64,000 nucleotides of DNA from NCBI GenBank assembly GCA_963573385.1, contig CAUYLG010044371.1:1-64000 (forward strand), written 5' to 3'. The position numbers and the translations under genes were made by a program. Below, piece by piece: positions 23,456 to 35,495 of the stretch. Origin of the DNA: Cacajao melanocephalus. Taxonomy: Eukaryota; Chordata; Mammalia; Primates; Pitheciidae. The notes below the pieces were generated by a model. The model was not told the origin of the DNA and did not search any database. It saw nothing but the letters and a program-made list of their open reading frames with translations. How positions within the stretch are numbered: position 1 is the first letter of the stretch; each line of letters starts with the position of its first letter.

Positions 23456-24355
23456 TATTTTGGTTTTGGTCTCTTCTGATATCTGTGTCTGTTCATATTG
23501 TGTTCCTAAAACACATAGACTAGATCCCTTTTACCATCTATTTAACTAAAATGGACTTATCCTTCAGTGCCAGGCCAACTATACCTCCTACTACTTTGAC
23601 AAGACCTCTCCTGTCTGTGAATATCAAGAACACTTATAATCAGTACCCTCCACCTAATTTTTAAACAATCATTATCATATGTAAAATATGTAAATATACA
23701 TATGTATGTTTATTTTGCCTATCAAACGAGTTTGTAGTCCCTATAAAAACTCTAACAATATTTTCTGATTTCTTTACAAACCCCTGTGCCACCATTAGAC
23801 TCTATTTACATACTCTCCACAAAATCACTTTCAAATCCTGTCACTTCTTTCTTTTCCACAGTCAACGTAGAGCTCATTAAGACTTCCATTATTTCACACA
23901 CCACTATTTTCCCATTTATTATTGCCACATCATTTGGCTTTCCATCCAGTTTGGAAAGACACGGTAACTCCTTTCAACAATGCTCTTATTTGCATCCTAG
24001 AATTATCTATCCCCGTGACCACTTCCAACACATCAGTCCTGCCAATTTTAACCCCATGACAAACTGCAGTATGGTTTATCCCCTACTGCTTCTACACAGG
24101 TGTTGCTATAGAAAATCATGAAAATTTGCTAATGGTTTTCACTACATATTCATGCACCCTGAACATGGAGAGGCTTTCAGTTCTAATCAGATATCTTTTA
24201 ATTTTTTTTCTAGCTGAGTTCCAATTTATTTACCACACATCTCAGCACCCACTACTTGTTTTACTTTTCAGCTCACTGTCCATTTCCCTTATGTGTGTAG
24301 ATAACTCTACTTAAATTATTTTCAGAAATGAGTTCCTCAGGTAGTTATTTTTTTA
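23456..24355. other. AT-rich DNA, no firm call
   Basis: CT-rich text resembling an L2 body is scattered over 23,500-24,300 but no block is diagnostic. A 111-codon frame at 23,786-24,121 has no recognisable motif. Confidence 0.4.
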
Positions 24356-24416
24356 TTTACTCACAGTTTTAAAATGCCCATGATTCTTCTCCCATCCTTT
24401 TTTTGTTATTAATTTT
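24356..24416 (+). repeat. Left copy of 61-bp direct repeat flanking an Alu
   Basis: Matches 24,710-24,770 at 59 of 61 positions (changes at 24,366 and in the T-run near 24,401). It abuts the short poly(T) end of the Alu. Confidence 0.95.
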
Positions 24417-24705
24417 TTGTGTGTGATGGAGTCTCACTCTGTCACCCATGCTGGGGTGCAGTGGCATGCTCTCAGTCCACTTCTAACTCCAACTCCTGGG
24501 TTCAAGTGATTCTTTTGCCTCAGCTTCCTGAGTAGCTGAGACTATAGGCGCATGCTACCACACCTGGCTAATTTTTATATTTTTAGTAAAGACGGGGCTT
24601 CACCATATTGGCCAGGATAGTCTCAAACTCCCATGGCCCTCATGGTCCGCCCGCATTGGCCTTCCAAAGTGCTGGGATTACAGGAGTGAGCCACTGCGCC
24701 CGGCC
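24417..24705 (-). mobile_element. AluS-type element inside 61-bp repeats
   Basis: Full dimer from 'gatggagtctcactctgtca' to 'gagccactgcgcccggcc'. The tail is very short. The body carries many private changes ('catgctggggtgc', 'gcccgcattggcc'), so it is not young. Confidence 0.96.
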
Positions 24706-24709
24706 CCAT

Positions 24710-24770
24710 TTTACTCACAATTTTAAAATGCCCATGATTCTTCTCCCATCCTTTCTTTGTTATTAATTTT
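24710..24770 (+). repeat. Right copy of 61-bp direct repeat flanking an Alu
   Basis: Starts four bases after the Alu 5' end. Includes 'aaaatgcccatgattcttct' as in the left copy. Confidence 0.95.
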
Positions 24771-25301
24771 AGAGGAAGGTATATGCAACTCAGAACTCGG
24801 GAGGTAAACCAGTCTCTTTACTTCCTCTAGATTCTTATTCTACTATCTTCTCTTATCATTTTAATTTTCTCCTGCTCTGTATTGAAGTATGTAAGTTTGG
24901 AAAGTGAATAAAGGGAAAAATTTTACTTTTGGCACAGGAAACTGTGCAAAAGCACAGTCTAGTACTAATAAACTCCTTACTAATAAACTCAACTTCTTGT
25001 GTTAAGACACAACTTTAAGTTTCTCATATAATTAATCTACCAAATTATCAAGTTAAGGTTCTGACATATGAGAAAATATTATGTTTATGTTGCTTTCATT
25101 TATGCAACCTTATCAGTCCTCAATCTGCTGCTATTTGGCATTTATCACCACTACTTGAATAAAACTACTTTCTTGATTATCACAAATGTGTCTATAAATT
25201 CCAAAGCCAGTAATCTGTTGTTGATTACTGCATTCTTCTTCCTGAAACACATAAAATTAACAAAAAACAGGAAAGGAAATTTCATCTTCAGTGAATCCAG
25301 A
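24771..25301. other. No recognised feature
   Basis: AT-rich. The frame that starts here at 25,068 continues into the next Alu and is a chance frame. Confidence 0.5.
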
Positions 25302-25600
25302 GGCCAGGAACATTGGCTCATGCCTGTAATCCCAGCACTCTGGGAGGCCAATTGCTTGAGCCCAGGGATTCAAGAACCAGCCTGGGCAACAAGACAAAAC
25401 CTCATCTTTAAAAAAATACAAAAATTAGCTGGGCATAGTGGCATATGCCTGCAGCCCCAGCTACTAGGCTGAGGCAAGAGGATCACCTGAGCCTGGAGAG
25501 GTTGAGGCTGCAGTAGGCCAAGATCATGCCACTGCACATGACAGAGTGAGACCCCGTCTCAAAACAAAAAAAAAAAAAAAAGAAAGAAAGAAAAGAAACT
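25302..25600 (+). mobile_element. AluJ-type element with internal deletions
   Basis: Runs from 'ggccaggaacattggctcat' to 'gagtgagaccccgtctcaaaa' and an A/GAAA tail. About 10-15 bp are missing after 'gggaggcc', and 'ctccagcctggg' is lost before 'tgacagagtg'. Confidence 0.94.
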
Positions 25601-26337
25601 TAAGAAAACTAGAAAACTGAAATTGTGACCTAACTTAGAAAGGACACATGCAGGTACCCCATAACTTATAAGCACAGTGCTAAGTTATCTTAGTAAGAGA
25701 TAACTTACTGAGAGTAAAAGGAACTGAAGAAGGCCAATAAATAATAATCGATTAATAATTGATTTTTGTGGATTTTTTTTTAAATAAAAAGGACTAAATA
25801 TGTAATTCAGCCATGGAAGAAGCCAGACAGGTTTTCATGGAGGTCCATTTGTAGATTGGTATTGATATTATTATATGTATAAAGTATATACTAGTATATG
25901 TGTAATGACATCTTGTTAACTTGACCTAAACCACTAAACCATAATTGGGAGAAATTAGCTAGAGATAAGGTGAAACAGTAAAGAGAAAGCAGTAAGCAGT
26001 CTTGCTTAAAAGGTGAACCAAATAAACAGAGCAAAGGTAAATAAACAAAAGACTTGTGTAATGCCTACATTCCATTTGGACAATTATCAAAGTGGAGAAT
26101 ACAAAATACAAAAAACAAAATCCTGCAAGTGTGCATGACCCCGCTAAAATTGGAAAGTACGGTTGATTTATGGAAAAAGTGTTCTGAAATAATTGGAGCA
26201 GCCAAACGACCTAAAAGGTAATGACCTCTTTTAAGATGAGGAGAAGGGAAGAGAAAGTAAAGGACACTCATAGAAGAAATACAAGAGATCGGAGAAGCGA
26301 TTATAAGACATCTAAGGAAATGTAAAGTGAACTCCAG
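25601..26337. other. AT-rich DNA, no recognised feature
   Basis: No repeat family, exon pair or motif recognised. Confidence 0.45.
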
Positions 26338-26649
26338 GCCAGGCACAGTGTTGCACCCCTGTCATCCCAGCACTTTGGGAGGCCAAGGCAGGAGGATTAC
26401 GTTAACACTGGAGTTGGAGATCAGCCAGGGCAACATAATGAAAACCTGCCTCTACAAAAAAATACCAAAAATTAGCCAGGCATGATGGTACAGCCTGCAG
26501 TTCCATCTACTGGGGAGACTGAGGCAGGAAGATCCTTTGAGCCAAGGAGGTCCAGGTGGCAGCAAACCGTGATCAACACTACACTCCAGCCTGGATGACA
26601 GAGCAACACCCTGTCTCAAAAATCTAAATAAATAAATAAATAAATAAAA
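26338..26649 (+). mobile_element. AluJ-type element
   Basis: 'ggccaggcacagtgttgcac' to 'cctggatgacagagcaacac' followed by a (TAAA)n tail. GAACTC before the element (26,329-26,334) recurs after the tail (26,651-26,656), a possible short target duplication. Confidence 0.94.
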
Positions 26650-26856
26650 AGAACTCAACGAAATTCAGTTACAAAAAAGTAATACCTTTAAAGAAATAAA
26701 AGCCAGAAACAACTTAACAACAAATTAAATATGCACTGCTACAATAAGAGAAACCTGAGGAAATAATAGTAAATGGAATGGAAGAAAAGACTAAAATGTT
26801 TAAAAGAAAGACAGAAAAACTGAATATAGAGATCTAACATACACATAATGTGTTGT

Positions 26857-27144
26857 TTCTTTTTTTTTTTCTTTTACAGACAGGGTCTATCACCTAGGTA
26901 GGAATGCAGTGATACAATCCTAGTTCACTGAACCTCAAACTCCTAGGCTCAAGTGATGCTCCTGCCTCAGCCTCTTGAGTAGCTGGTACTACAGGTGCAC
27001 ACCACCATGCCCGGCTAATTTTTCTTTTTCTTTTTGGTAGAATCACAGTCTTCCTATGTTGCTGAGACTAGTCTCAGACTCCTGACCTGTAGGAATCACA
27101 CCTTGACCTCCCACAGCACTTGGTGTAAGTTACCATGCCCAGCC
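26857..27144 (-). mobile_element. AluJ-type element, old
   Basis: Poly(T/C) then 'gacagggtctatcacctagg' through 'ccaccatgcccggctaattt' to 'taccatgcccagcc'. High divergence and small deletions. Confidence 0.92.
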
Positions 27145-27659
27145 AAGAGTTTGTGTTTCCGAAATACAAACTAATAACTGAAGGCATTCCAGGAAGTAAT
27201 CTGTGAATATACTATTAGAGACAAACAACTGTATGAACTTGCGTCGAGGAACATAATATACATATTATAAACCTTGAAATAAAAGCTATGCAATGTAAAA
27301 ATGTTCAGCATTTGGTTGTCATGAAGAAGGTAGGTTAGAATAAATGGAAAAGGGCTAACATTCTCATCTTCTATGTTGAAAATATATTCCATCTCAAATT
27401 AAAATGATACCAAAAATATCGCTTAATATATTGAAGATTTTCGTGTAACTACTAGTCACTAATTACAGAAATACGAAGAAAACAAAATGGAACTAAACTG
27501 AGAAGGTAAAACTATATAGCGTATTAGAGAAAAAGTAGTAAAAATGGATAAAATAATGCAATAAGATTAAAAAATCAAATTAGATATACTTATTTTTATA
27601 AGGAATAAAACTATATCATACTAAAAGATCAAAACACAACTATATATTATAATAAATAA
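27145..27659. other. AT-rich DNA, no recognised feature
   Basis: Nothing recognised. Confidence 0.45.
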
Positions 27660-28010
27660 CTATGAAAAGAAATGGAATCAATCTACATTTCTATCAATAA
27701 GGTATTATTTTAATAATTTTTACTCAATTCACATAATAAATTTAATGTAGCCTTTGAAAGGATTAGGTGAATATAAATATTAAAATGAAAAGATGCTTAG
27801 ATATATTTAGTGAAAAAAGTCAAATATGACTGGACTTTTAGTATGATTTCAATTGAGTGAAGATAGGAAAAATAAATTTATCTAAGATGCTTGTGTAGGT
27901 TTCTATGTATACATCAATATATATACAAGACAGAAAGGGAAAAAGTACATACAAGCAACTGTTAATTCTCTCTTATAAGTGAGTAGACAAGACGGGGTAT
28001 GGAAGCTCTG
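27660..28010 (+). mobile_element. Old L1 (L1M-class) 3' region
   Basis: 'gatgcttagatatatttagtgaaaaaagtc', 'tagtatgatttca' and 'caactgttaattctctctta' resemble the L1M 3' segment with the pattern '...atattaagtgaaaaaagc...tagtatgatccca...'. Confidence 0.5.
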
Positions 28011-28173
28011 GTAAAGGAATTATTTCAGTTGGGATAGGCTAGATTATGTTATAGGTAACAGTCAACTTTATACGGTGGTTCATAATTGCAAACATGTGTT
28101 TCTAACTCATGCTGTCTGTTTATGGCAGTTTAACAGAAGCTTTGCTCATTTTAGTCATTCAGACACTTAGACT

Positions 28174-29100
<927 letters not shown>

Positions 29101-29350
29101 CTAGTGATTCTCAAGCTTGCTGCACCTGGGTAACTTTTAAAAATTCCAGTGCCAGGCCACAACCCACAGTAATTAAATAATATTAATATATGAGGGTGGA
29201 TTATATTATTTAATATAATAATTCAATAATATATTATTGAATTATTCACAGTAATTAAATAATATTAATATATGAGGGTGGATTCAGGCATCAATATTTT
29301 TTAAAGAATCCTGGGTGACCCTAAATGTATCACCAAGGTTAATAACCAGT
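29101..29350 (+). mobile_element. MER5-type hAT MITE rebuilt around a palindrome
   Basis: Left 'ctagtgattctcaagcttgctgcacctggg' and right 'caggcatcaatattttttaaagaatcctgggtga...ccaaggtt' are the two halves of a MER5-type element. In the middle an exact 38-bp direct repeat (29,165-29,202; 29,247-29,284) encloses a 44-bp spacer that contains a perfect 30-bp palindrome (29,217-29,246). Confidence 0.82.
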
Positions 29351-29605
29351 CAGTTAGGTGAGATTTACTCCTGAAGCTGGAGCTGGAATTATCACACCCA
29401 AACATATTGCCACTACATATTAGAACTATGTCAGAGTGAACCATAGGGAGAGAGTTAACAAATGATGACTGCATTAGGGAGTGAGAATATTCTTCCAAGT
29501 GCTTTCCCTAACTAATCTTTTTTTCTCCTTTTTTTTTTTTCCACATTACACTCATTTTTCTTTCTTCCAGCACATCAGCTCTAACCTCTATGTATCTAGA
29601 TACTA

Positions 29606-30150
29606 AACACGTTGCTGGTTCTCTGGAGAGACAGAACCAATACGATATATGAGAAGATTTCACAAGATCACAAATGAGGAAAAGTCCGACAATAGGCCCT
29701 CTACAAGCTGGAGAGCCAAAGAAGCCAGTAGAGGTAATGCGACTCAGTTACCAAGCCTCAGACCAGGGAACCTCACTGTGTAACCCTCAGTTTGAGGCTG
29801 AAAGCCCAAGAGCCCCCAGGAGGCTTCTGGTACAGTTCCCAGAGTCCAAAAGCCAAAGAACCTGAAATCTGATGTCCAAGGTTAGGAGGAGTAAAGCATC
29901 CCACTCTAGAAGGGAGGAAGAGACCAATGAGAAAGAATATCTGCCTTCTCCCTGTTGCCCCATCAAGAGATGCCCAGTCAAAGGATGGTGCCTGCCCACA
30001 CCGAGGGTGGGGCTTCCTCTCTCAGTCCCCTGATTCACATGTCAATATCCTCTGGACACCCTTTCGTAGACACACCCGAAAACACTGTTTCCTCAGCCAT
30101 CTAGGCATCTCTCAACCCAGTCAAGTAGACACCTAAAATTAAGCATTACA
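29606..30150 (-). mobile_element. MLT2-type (ERVL) LTR
   Basis: 'ggttctctggagagacagaa' at the left, 'agagtccaaaagccaaagaa', 'ctgatgtccaagg', 'gatgcccagtcaaaggatgg' and 'aattaagcattaca' at the right follow the antisense MLT2 order. The outer left end is degraded and I found no target duplication. Confidence 0.78.
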
Positions 30151-30599
30151 CAGTCATATCTTAAGCAGAATGTTGTGGGGGAGAAGGAAGCATATACTAT
30201 CATTAGACTCATTGTACTAGTTTTGAAGGGGGAAAATACATTCCAATGACATGGTTGCCAATATCAAACCTGAATTCATGTTCTTTTGACAGTAACACTG
30301 GATTACTACTAGTTTTGATGTTCCCATCACTGGAAGTTTTAGGAATGAAGACAATGCTTCAGGCACTATCCTTCTGTTTTCACATCTAAATGGCTAGACC
30401 TGCCCTTCACCCCAAGTGGTAGGCCCATGACTTTTACCATTCCAACCACTTCTACCACCTGTATCCAAGCTCCCAAATCCTGATGTTTTCTTTTGATCTC
30501 CATACTTCCTTTTCTTCTGTATTCAAATTCAGTCAAATGTAGCTTTTTAATGCCCATACCAACTCTTCCTGTTTCCCGATTTTTACCTGAAATTCTAGG
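30151..30599. other. No firm call
   Basis: CT-rich text resembling an L2 body leads into the better-supported L2 fragment at 30,600. Not diagnostic by itself. Confidence 0.4.
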
Positions 30600-31230
30600 T
30601 TAGTCTTCATCTTTTATCATTTTAATTGCTCTAATAGGTGCCTAGCCAGCATCCAGAATTTAAGTCTTCCCTAACCCATTCTGATGCACAGTGATAATAT
30701 TTACAAAAATCATATAATCGCAGCTCATATTATGTTCCTTCATGTTTCAATTTCCCCTCATTGCCCGTTACCTAAACAAAGCTGATCATACTTCTTAGCC
30801 TAGCCTTCACACCCTTCTTTAATTTGGCTTCAATACATCCTTCTAGCCTATATTACACTACCTTGTTCACATAGTCCACTATTAGCAAACAATTTTTCAG
30901 CATTGTTCCAGATACCCTGCTCTCCACTCTATGTCTCTAACCACAGTTTTTCTCCACTTAGAATGCCTTTCCATTCTCAGTGCTACAAAAAAATTCTAAC
31001 ATTTCTCAATGACCAACCGTCATCTCTAGATGATGAATTTACTAACCCTCCCATTCAAATTGAAACACTTTCTTGTTTATACTTTCATAATTGTCAGAAG
31101 TATCCTTGTTATGGCATTTATAAGATTTTTGTTTATTCTACATTTTATTTTATAGTCTTTATTTTATAGTTATTCATCTTATCTGTGTTTATTTTACAGT
31201 TTTTATTATTTGTTATCTTTTTATGGTCAC
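30600..31230 (+). mobile_element. L2 LINE 3' region
   Basis: 'tctccacttagaatgccttt' corresponds to the L2 'ctgcctggaatgccctt' block. Flanking 'ttagcctagccttcacacccttc' and 'caatgaccaaccgtcatctc' keep the order. Non-coding and old. Confidence 0.62.
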
Positions 31231-32310
31231 AAGACCTAGCATAATAACTGTACACATAAGCATTTAAAAAGTAAAGTTTTATGTATTGTCTAAGGAGGAG
31301 ATAGATATCTAACAACATTCAGTGCTTTCTTATTACGTTTATATTTTAATCTATTTGGTGATTTCCTTTGGTCTTCTTTCTACAGTTAATAAATGAAATA
31401 ATGGTTTTTTAAATGCAGTTCAATATTTCAAGGAAAATAAAACCTCAACTTTTCCTAGATTTAAACTTTAAAAGTAACAATATAATATTACTGTTTTAAA
31501 TTTCTACCTCCATCAAAGAAAATCAGTGTCTTCCAAATGATAAGAAAAAAAAGAAAAAACTACAACTGTTTTTTTTAAATTTAAAGGTGTTTTAAATTTC
31601 AGATTTTAAAGTAACAAAAATATGTTAAAATCTGAACTGTATGTTTTTAAATAAATGCAGATTTCATTTTTTTGAGATCTAGAATATATCTGTTTTATGA
31701 AAACATGATTTAATTAAGAATTTGAATATGGAAATACCAGTTAAAGTAGGATATAGTGGCATTTTTTATTAATGGCCATTACACTATACTCATGTAACAA
31801 CCTATAAACTTTAGTATAAGTCCAAGTCTTTCTTGTGAATTTCTACTATATTATTCTCCATCCAAACTGACAGTGATAGAATAAATTTATTACATACCAA
31901 GTAGTGACTTTCAATATATGAGCAAAGCACTATCCAAACTGTAGATGGTACAAAAGATCATGGGGAAAAAGTCAAATATTCCAGTCCTGGGAAAAGGTAC
32001 GGTTTAGGTAGACTTTCTTCAATGCTCTTCTGCCTACTGCACATACTTCTCCAAGTTAGATACATACTCTGGCTCCATCAGCGATCTGGCCACCATCACC
32101 TCTATTCTAAGTCAGCTGCCAGAATATTTACCAAATTAAAAATAAACATCTTGATTTACTCTACCCTCTAAAGTACTTACTTTAAGAGACTTTGCTTGTT
32201 AGCCCAAATAAATATCTCAAAAAAGGAAGATATTGGGCATGTTTTAGGAAAAAGACAATCAATTTCGAGATCAGCTTTTCCAAAGCAGCAAAGTCAAAAT
32301 GGTATAGATG
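31231..32310. other. AT-rich DNA, no recognised feature
   Basis: A/T homopolymers and short runs only. No family recognised. Confidence 0.45.
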
Positions 32311-32634
32311 CTGGGGCAGTGACTCACACCTGTAATGCCAGAATTTTAGAAGGCCAGGGAAGCAGGATTGCTTGAGGCTAGGAGTTCAAGACCAACCTGG
32401 GAAACAGCAAGATTCTTGTGTCTACAAAAAAAAAAAATAATAATAATAATTTAAAACTTAACCAGGTGTGGTGGCACTTACTGGTTGTCCTAGCTAATCG
32501 AGAGGCTGAGTTAGGAGGATTGCTTGAGCCCAAGAATTTGAGGTTATAATGAGCTATGTAACCTCAAATTCACACCACTGCACTCCAGCCTGGGCAACAA
32601 GGCAAGACCCTGTCTCTAAATAATAATAATAATA
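32311..32634 (+). mobile_element. AluJ-type element with acquired hairpin
   Basis: Old dimer from 'ctggggcagtgactcacacc' to 'cctgggcaacaaggcaagac', with (TAA)n expansions in the linker and in the tail. In the right arm the normal 'gagctatgattgtgccactg' is replaced by text that pairs with the preceding sequence (arms 32,534-32,546 and 32,559-32,571). Confidence 0.93.
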
Positions 32635-33169
32635 CCCTACCTACTCCTGCTGTTATTGGTCATGCTTCTGAAGGAAAATATAGGCAATAGAAAATGCCAG
32701 GATTTGAGATCTCAGAATTCCATGTCTAAGTCATAGCTAGTCACAAAACACAAAGCTAATACATACTGTGTTACAACTAGAGCAGCCTCAATTTTTTTGT
32801 TGTCTTCCCTTGTCAATTATATTATGATACAGAAATATTAATATCTTCTTTTCTCCCCTCTTCTTATGCAAAGGTAGGCTTTCCTACTTGGAATTTTTAT
32901 TTTCAAATCCAATTTACACAACTGCCACATAGAACAGTAAAAACAAAGAATGAAATTTTAAAGATGTTTAATTTTTTTGCAACCCAACCAAAGATCTATT
33001 CACCATAAATTTTTATGAACTGAATTTTGTTCTTGAATCCTAGCCAAGTTCTTCTGCTTTGGAAACTGAATGGAGGGTGACATAATTGAGCTTTCTCTAA
33101 ACATTCGAGCATGCTTTCTACATATTTACATTGTTAATAACAAGAATAATAACATATTTATCTAGGGCT
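32635..33169. other. No recognised feature
   Basis: AT-rich. Nothing diagnostic before the MIR. Confidence 0.45.
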
Positions 33170-33375
33170 CAACTGCATTATCATGTACTGTTCAAAAGAC
33201 TTTGCATATGTTATCTCATTTAATCATCATAAAAATCAGTGAGTTAGACACTATTATTATTCTCATTTTACAGGTACTTCTCATACCTTGCTCAAGCAAA
33301 TATAATAGTTAGAAGGGAGTAGAGTCAAAACTCACAGTTAAGCTGTATAGTTCCAGAGTCCATCTAGGGCCCCTC
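33170..33375 (-). mobile_element. MIR SINE
   Basis: 'ctttgcatatgttatctcatttaatcatcataaa', 'cactattattattctcattttacagg' and 'agttccagagtccat' are successive antisense MIR blocks. A second shorter MIR-like piece may lie at 33,440-33,505. Confidence 0.82.
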
Positions 33376-33552
33376 CTAATTATGCTTAAACCATTTTCCT
33401 TTTTCGTTTGATTTTTGAAACGCTTCTATGACAGAGTCATGGGTAAGTATTTTCATTTTCCAAATAAGAAAACTGAATCTCAGAGGTATTAGGTGACTTA
33501 TCAAGTTTTAGACTATTTTTTCCAGTGTGATATCCACTATGTGTCTATAGAA

Positions 33553-33694
33553 TTAAGTTACTTAAAATTAAATATTTGATCCCTCAGCCACGTTTCAAAT
33601 GCTCAGTAGCTCCACACAGCTAGTAGCTACTCTTCTAAAGAATACAGATAGAGACCACGTCCATGATTGCAGAAAATTCTACTGGACATCACTG
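33553..33694. mobile_element. hAT-type MITE end (family uncertain)
   Basis: 'cagccacgtttcaaatgctcagtagc', 'tagtagctac' and 'gaaaattctactggacatcactg' match a common hAT-Charlie MITE whose terminus reads CAGTG.TGTCCAATAGAA. About half of the element is present. Confidence 0.6.
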
Positions 33695-34849
33695 CTTTCT
33701 AAGGCATATCCTTTGACTCTTTTGACAGAGGCAGGCAGATCTCATCTTTAAGATTAAAAGGAATTATTAGGATAAAATACTCTAGGCACCTGCAGCACAG
33801 CCAAATTATTGCTAATACAAAACAAGAGCAATTTATAAAGTGAATGTATTTTAATAAAGCAATCACCAGCTTCATTTTTAAGCTTAGATTATACAAAAGG
33901 AATAGTAGATGAAAGATCAGAATTTTTAAAAACACAATATTGTAAAATATAAAAAGGAAAAACTGTCTAGTTCAAATTGGAATTAACTTAGAATAATAAT
34001 TTTTCATTAATATTCAACCAATTAAGCTTATCTACTGTGTAGGAAAAAAATCTAAAAATTGGTAATCATATTCTGTAAGTTTTACAATGTAAAGTTTCCA
34101 AAGTTGTAAAAAAAATTAAATAATGATTTGCATTTTACTGAAACATATGCAGATCACTCATTAGGAATTGTCTAAACTGAAAACAAGGTGCCTCTTTTTC
34201 TAATGAAATCTATGGCTTTAAAATAGATTCCTTTACGTAGATATTTTCTGCCCTTTGATCAGTACTCACTACTCTCACAAAAACACATTTAACCAAAACT
34301 AAGGTGATGTAGACAGTAATGGCCTTACCTATTGAACATAAGACCTACTCCCTGGAAATGTTAGTTAATTCTACATAAAATACCTTGCCATTACTGAAAT
34401 TGGATTAAAACTAGTAAACAAACTCGTGCTTCATTTTAAGGACAATATGTCATCCCTTTAAGAAAAGTATGTAAGTTTTTCTTACGTGGGGAAAAATTCA
34501 CAGACATAAATGAAAACAAGAAAGAAGGATAAGAAAACAATTTCATGTTTGGGACAGGCAGAGACAAAGGCTCTGAAGGCACAGAATATCAAATCTAAAT
34601 TTTTATCCGTTTAAAGGGAGATAAGCTAGTATGATATATAGAGAACTCAATTTTCTCAGGAAGAGAGAAATGAGTGAATTCTTTGGAACTGGAACAAGTT
34701 AACACTATAGAAAAGCTTTTAATAGCAAACCCTCCAACACTAATCCTCAACCGTCACCCTATCCAGTGAAAATAGCTGAATTTGGTGACTCCTAAAAGAC
34801 AGAGAAAGGATGAGAGACTGGAAGGTGAAGGAAATGGGGAGATGTTGGC
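33695..34849. other. AT-rich DNA, no recognised feature
   Basis: No family or exon pair seen. Confidence 0.45.
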
Positions 34850-35058
34850 TAAAGGGCACAAATGTTTAGTTATAAAACAAGCTCTGAGGATCTAATGTAC
34901 AACATAGTGATCATTGTTATTAATACTGTATTGTATATTTGAAATTTGCTAATAGATCTGAAATGTTCTATAAAAAACAGTAACTATGGGCACTGTTATA
35001 TGAAGTCACCTCGCATACTTAAAATACATACAATTTTATTTTGAATTATATTTCAATA
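34850..35058 (+). mobile_element. Old L1 (L1M-class) 3' UTR end
   Basis: 'gaggatctaatgtacaacatagtgatc', 'aatactgtattgtatatttgaaatttgctaa' and 'catacaattttattttgaattatatttcaataaa' follow the L1M 3' terminus, including its polyadenylation signal. Confidence 0.72.
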
Positions 35059-35350
35059 AATTCAAGTGTAAAAGAAGGAAAATAGTAAGAGACATAGAGA
35101 CAGAAGAGAAAACGAAAATGTGCAAGAGAGGAATCACTTCCTTTTGCAATGAATGGAATTACCAATCTACAGAGGCAAGGCCAGACCAGCTCTGCACATT
35201 GTATATTAGTGGGGTGCAATGTGGGCCTGAAGAAATGGCAGGAGGTAGGTGAGCATAGAGGGGAGAGCAATACCCCACACTTCCTTCCCTTTCTCATGGG
35301 TTATCTACTCTCTATAAACCAGAAATAGGCTTGTACATGAGATGTAATTT

Positions 35351-35495
35351 CTTTTTTTTTCTTTTTTTTATTGCATTTTAGGTTTTGGAGTACATGTGAA
35401 AAAGCAAGATTGTTGCATAGGTACACACATGGCAGTGTGATTTGCTGCCTTCCTCCCCATCACCTATATCTGGCATTTCTCCTCATGCTATCCCT
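35351..35495 (-). mobile_element. 5'-truncated L1 3' end
   Basis: A poly(T) run leads into 'ttgcattttaggttttggag', 'gcataggtacacacatggca' and 'ttctcctcatgctatcccta', the reverse complement of an L1 3' UTR with old-primate-type bases. Only about 130 bp were copied. Confidence 0.85.

Noticed and set aside
26452..26658. Frames over Alu elements (also at 16,617, 25,068, 28,253 and 53,496)
   Set aside because: These are the usual antisense-Alu reading frames and not genes.
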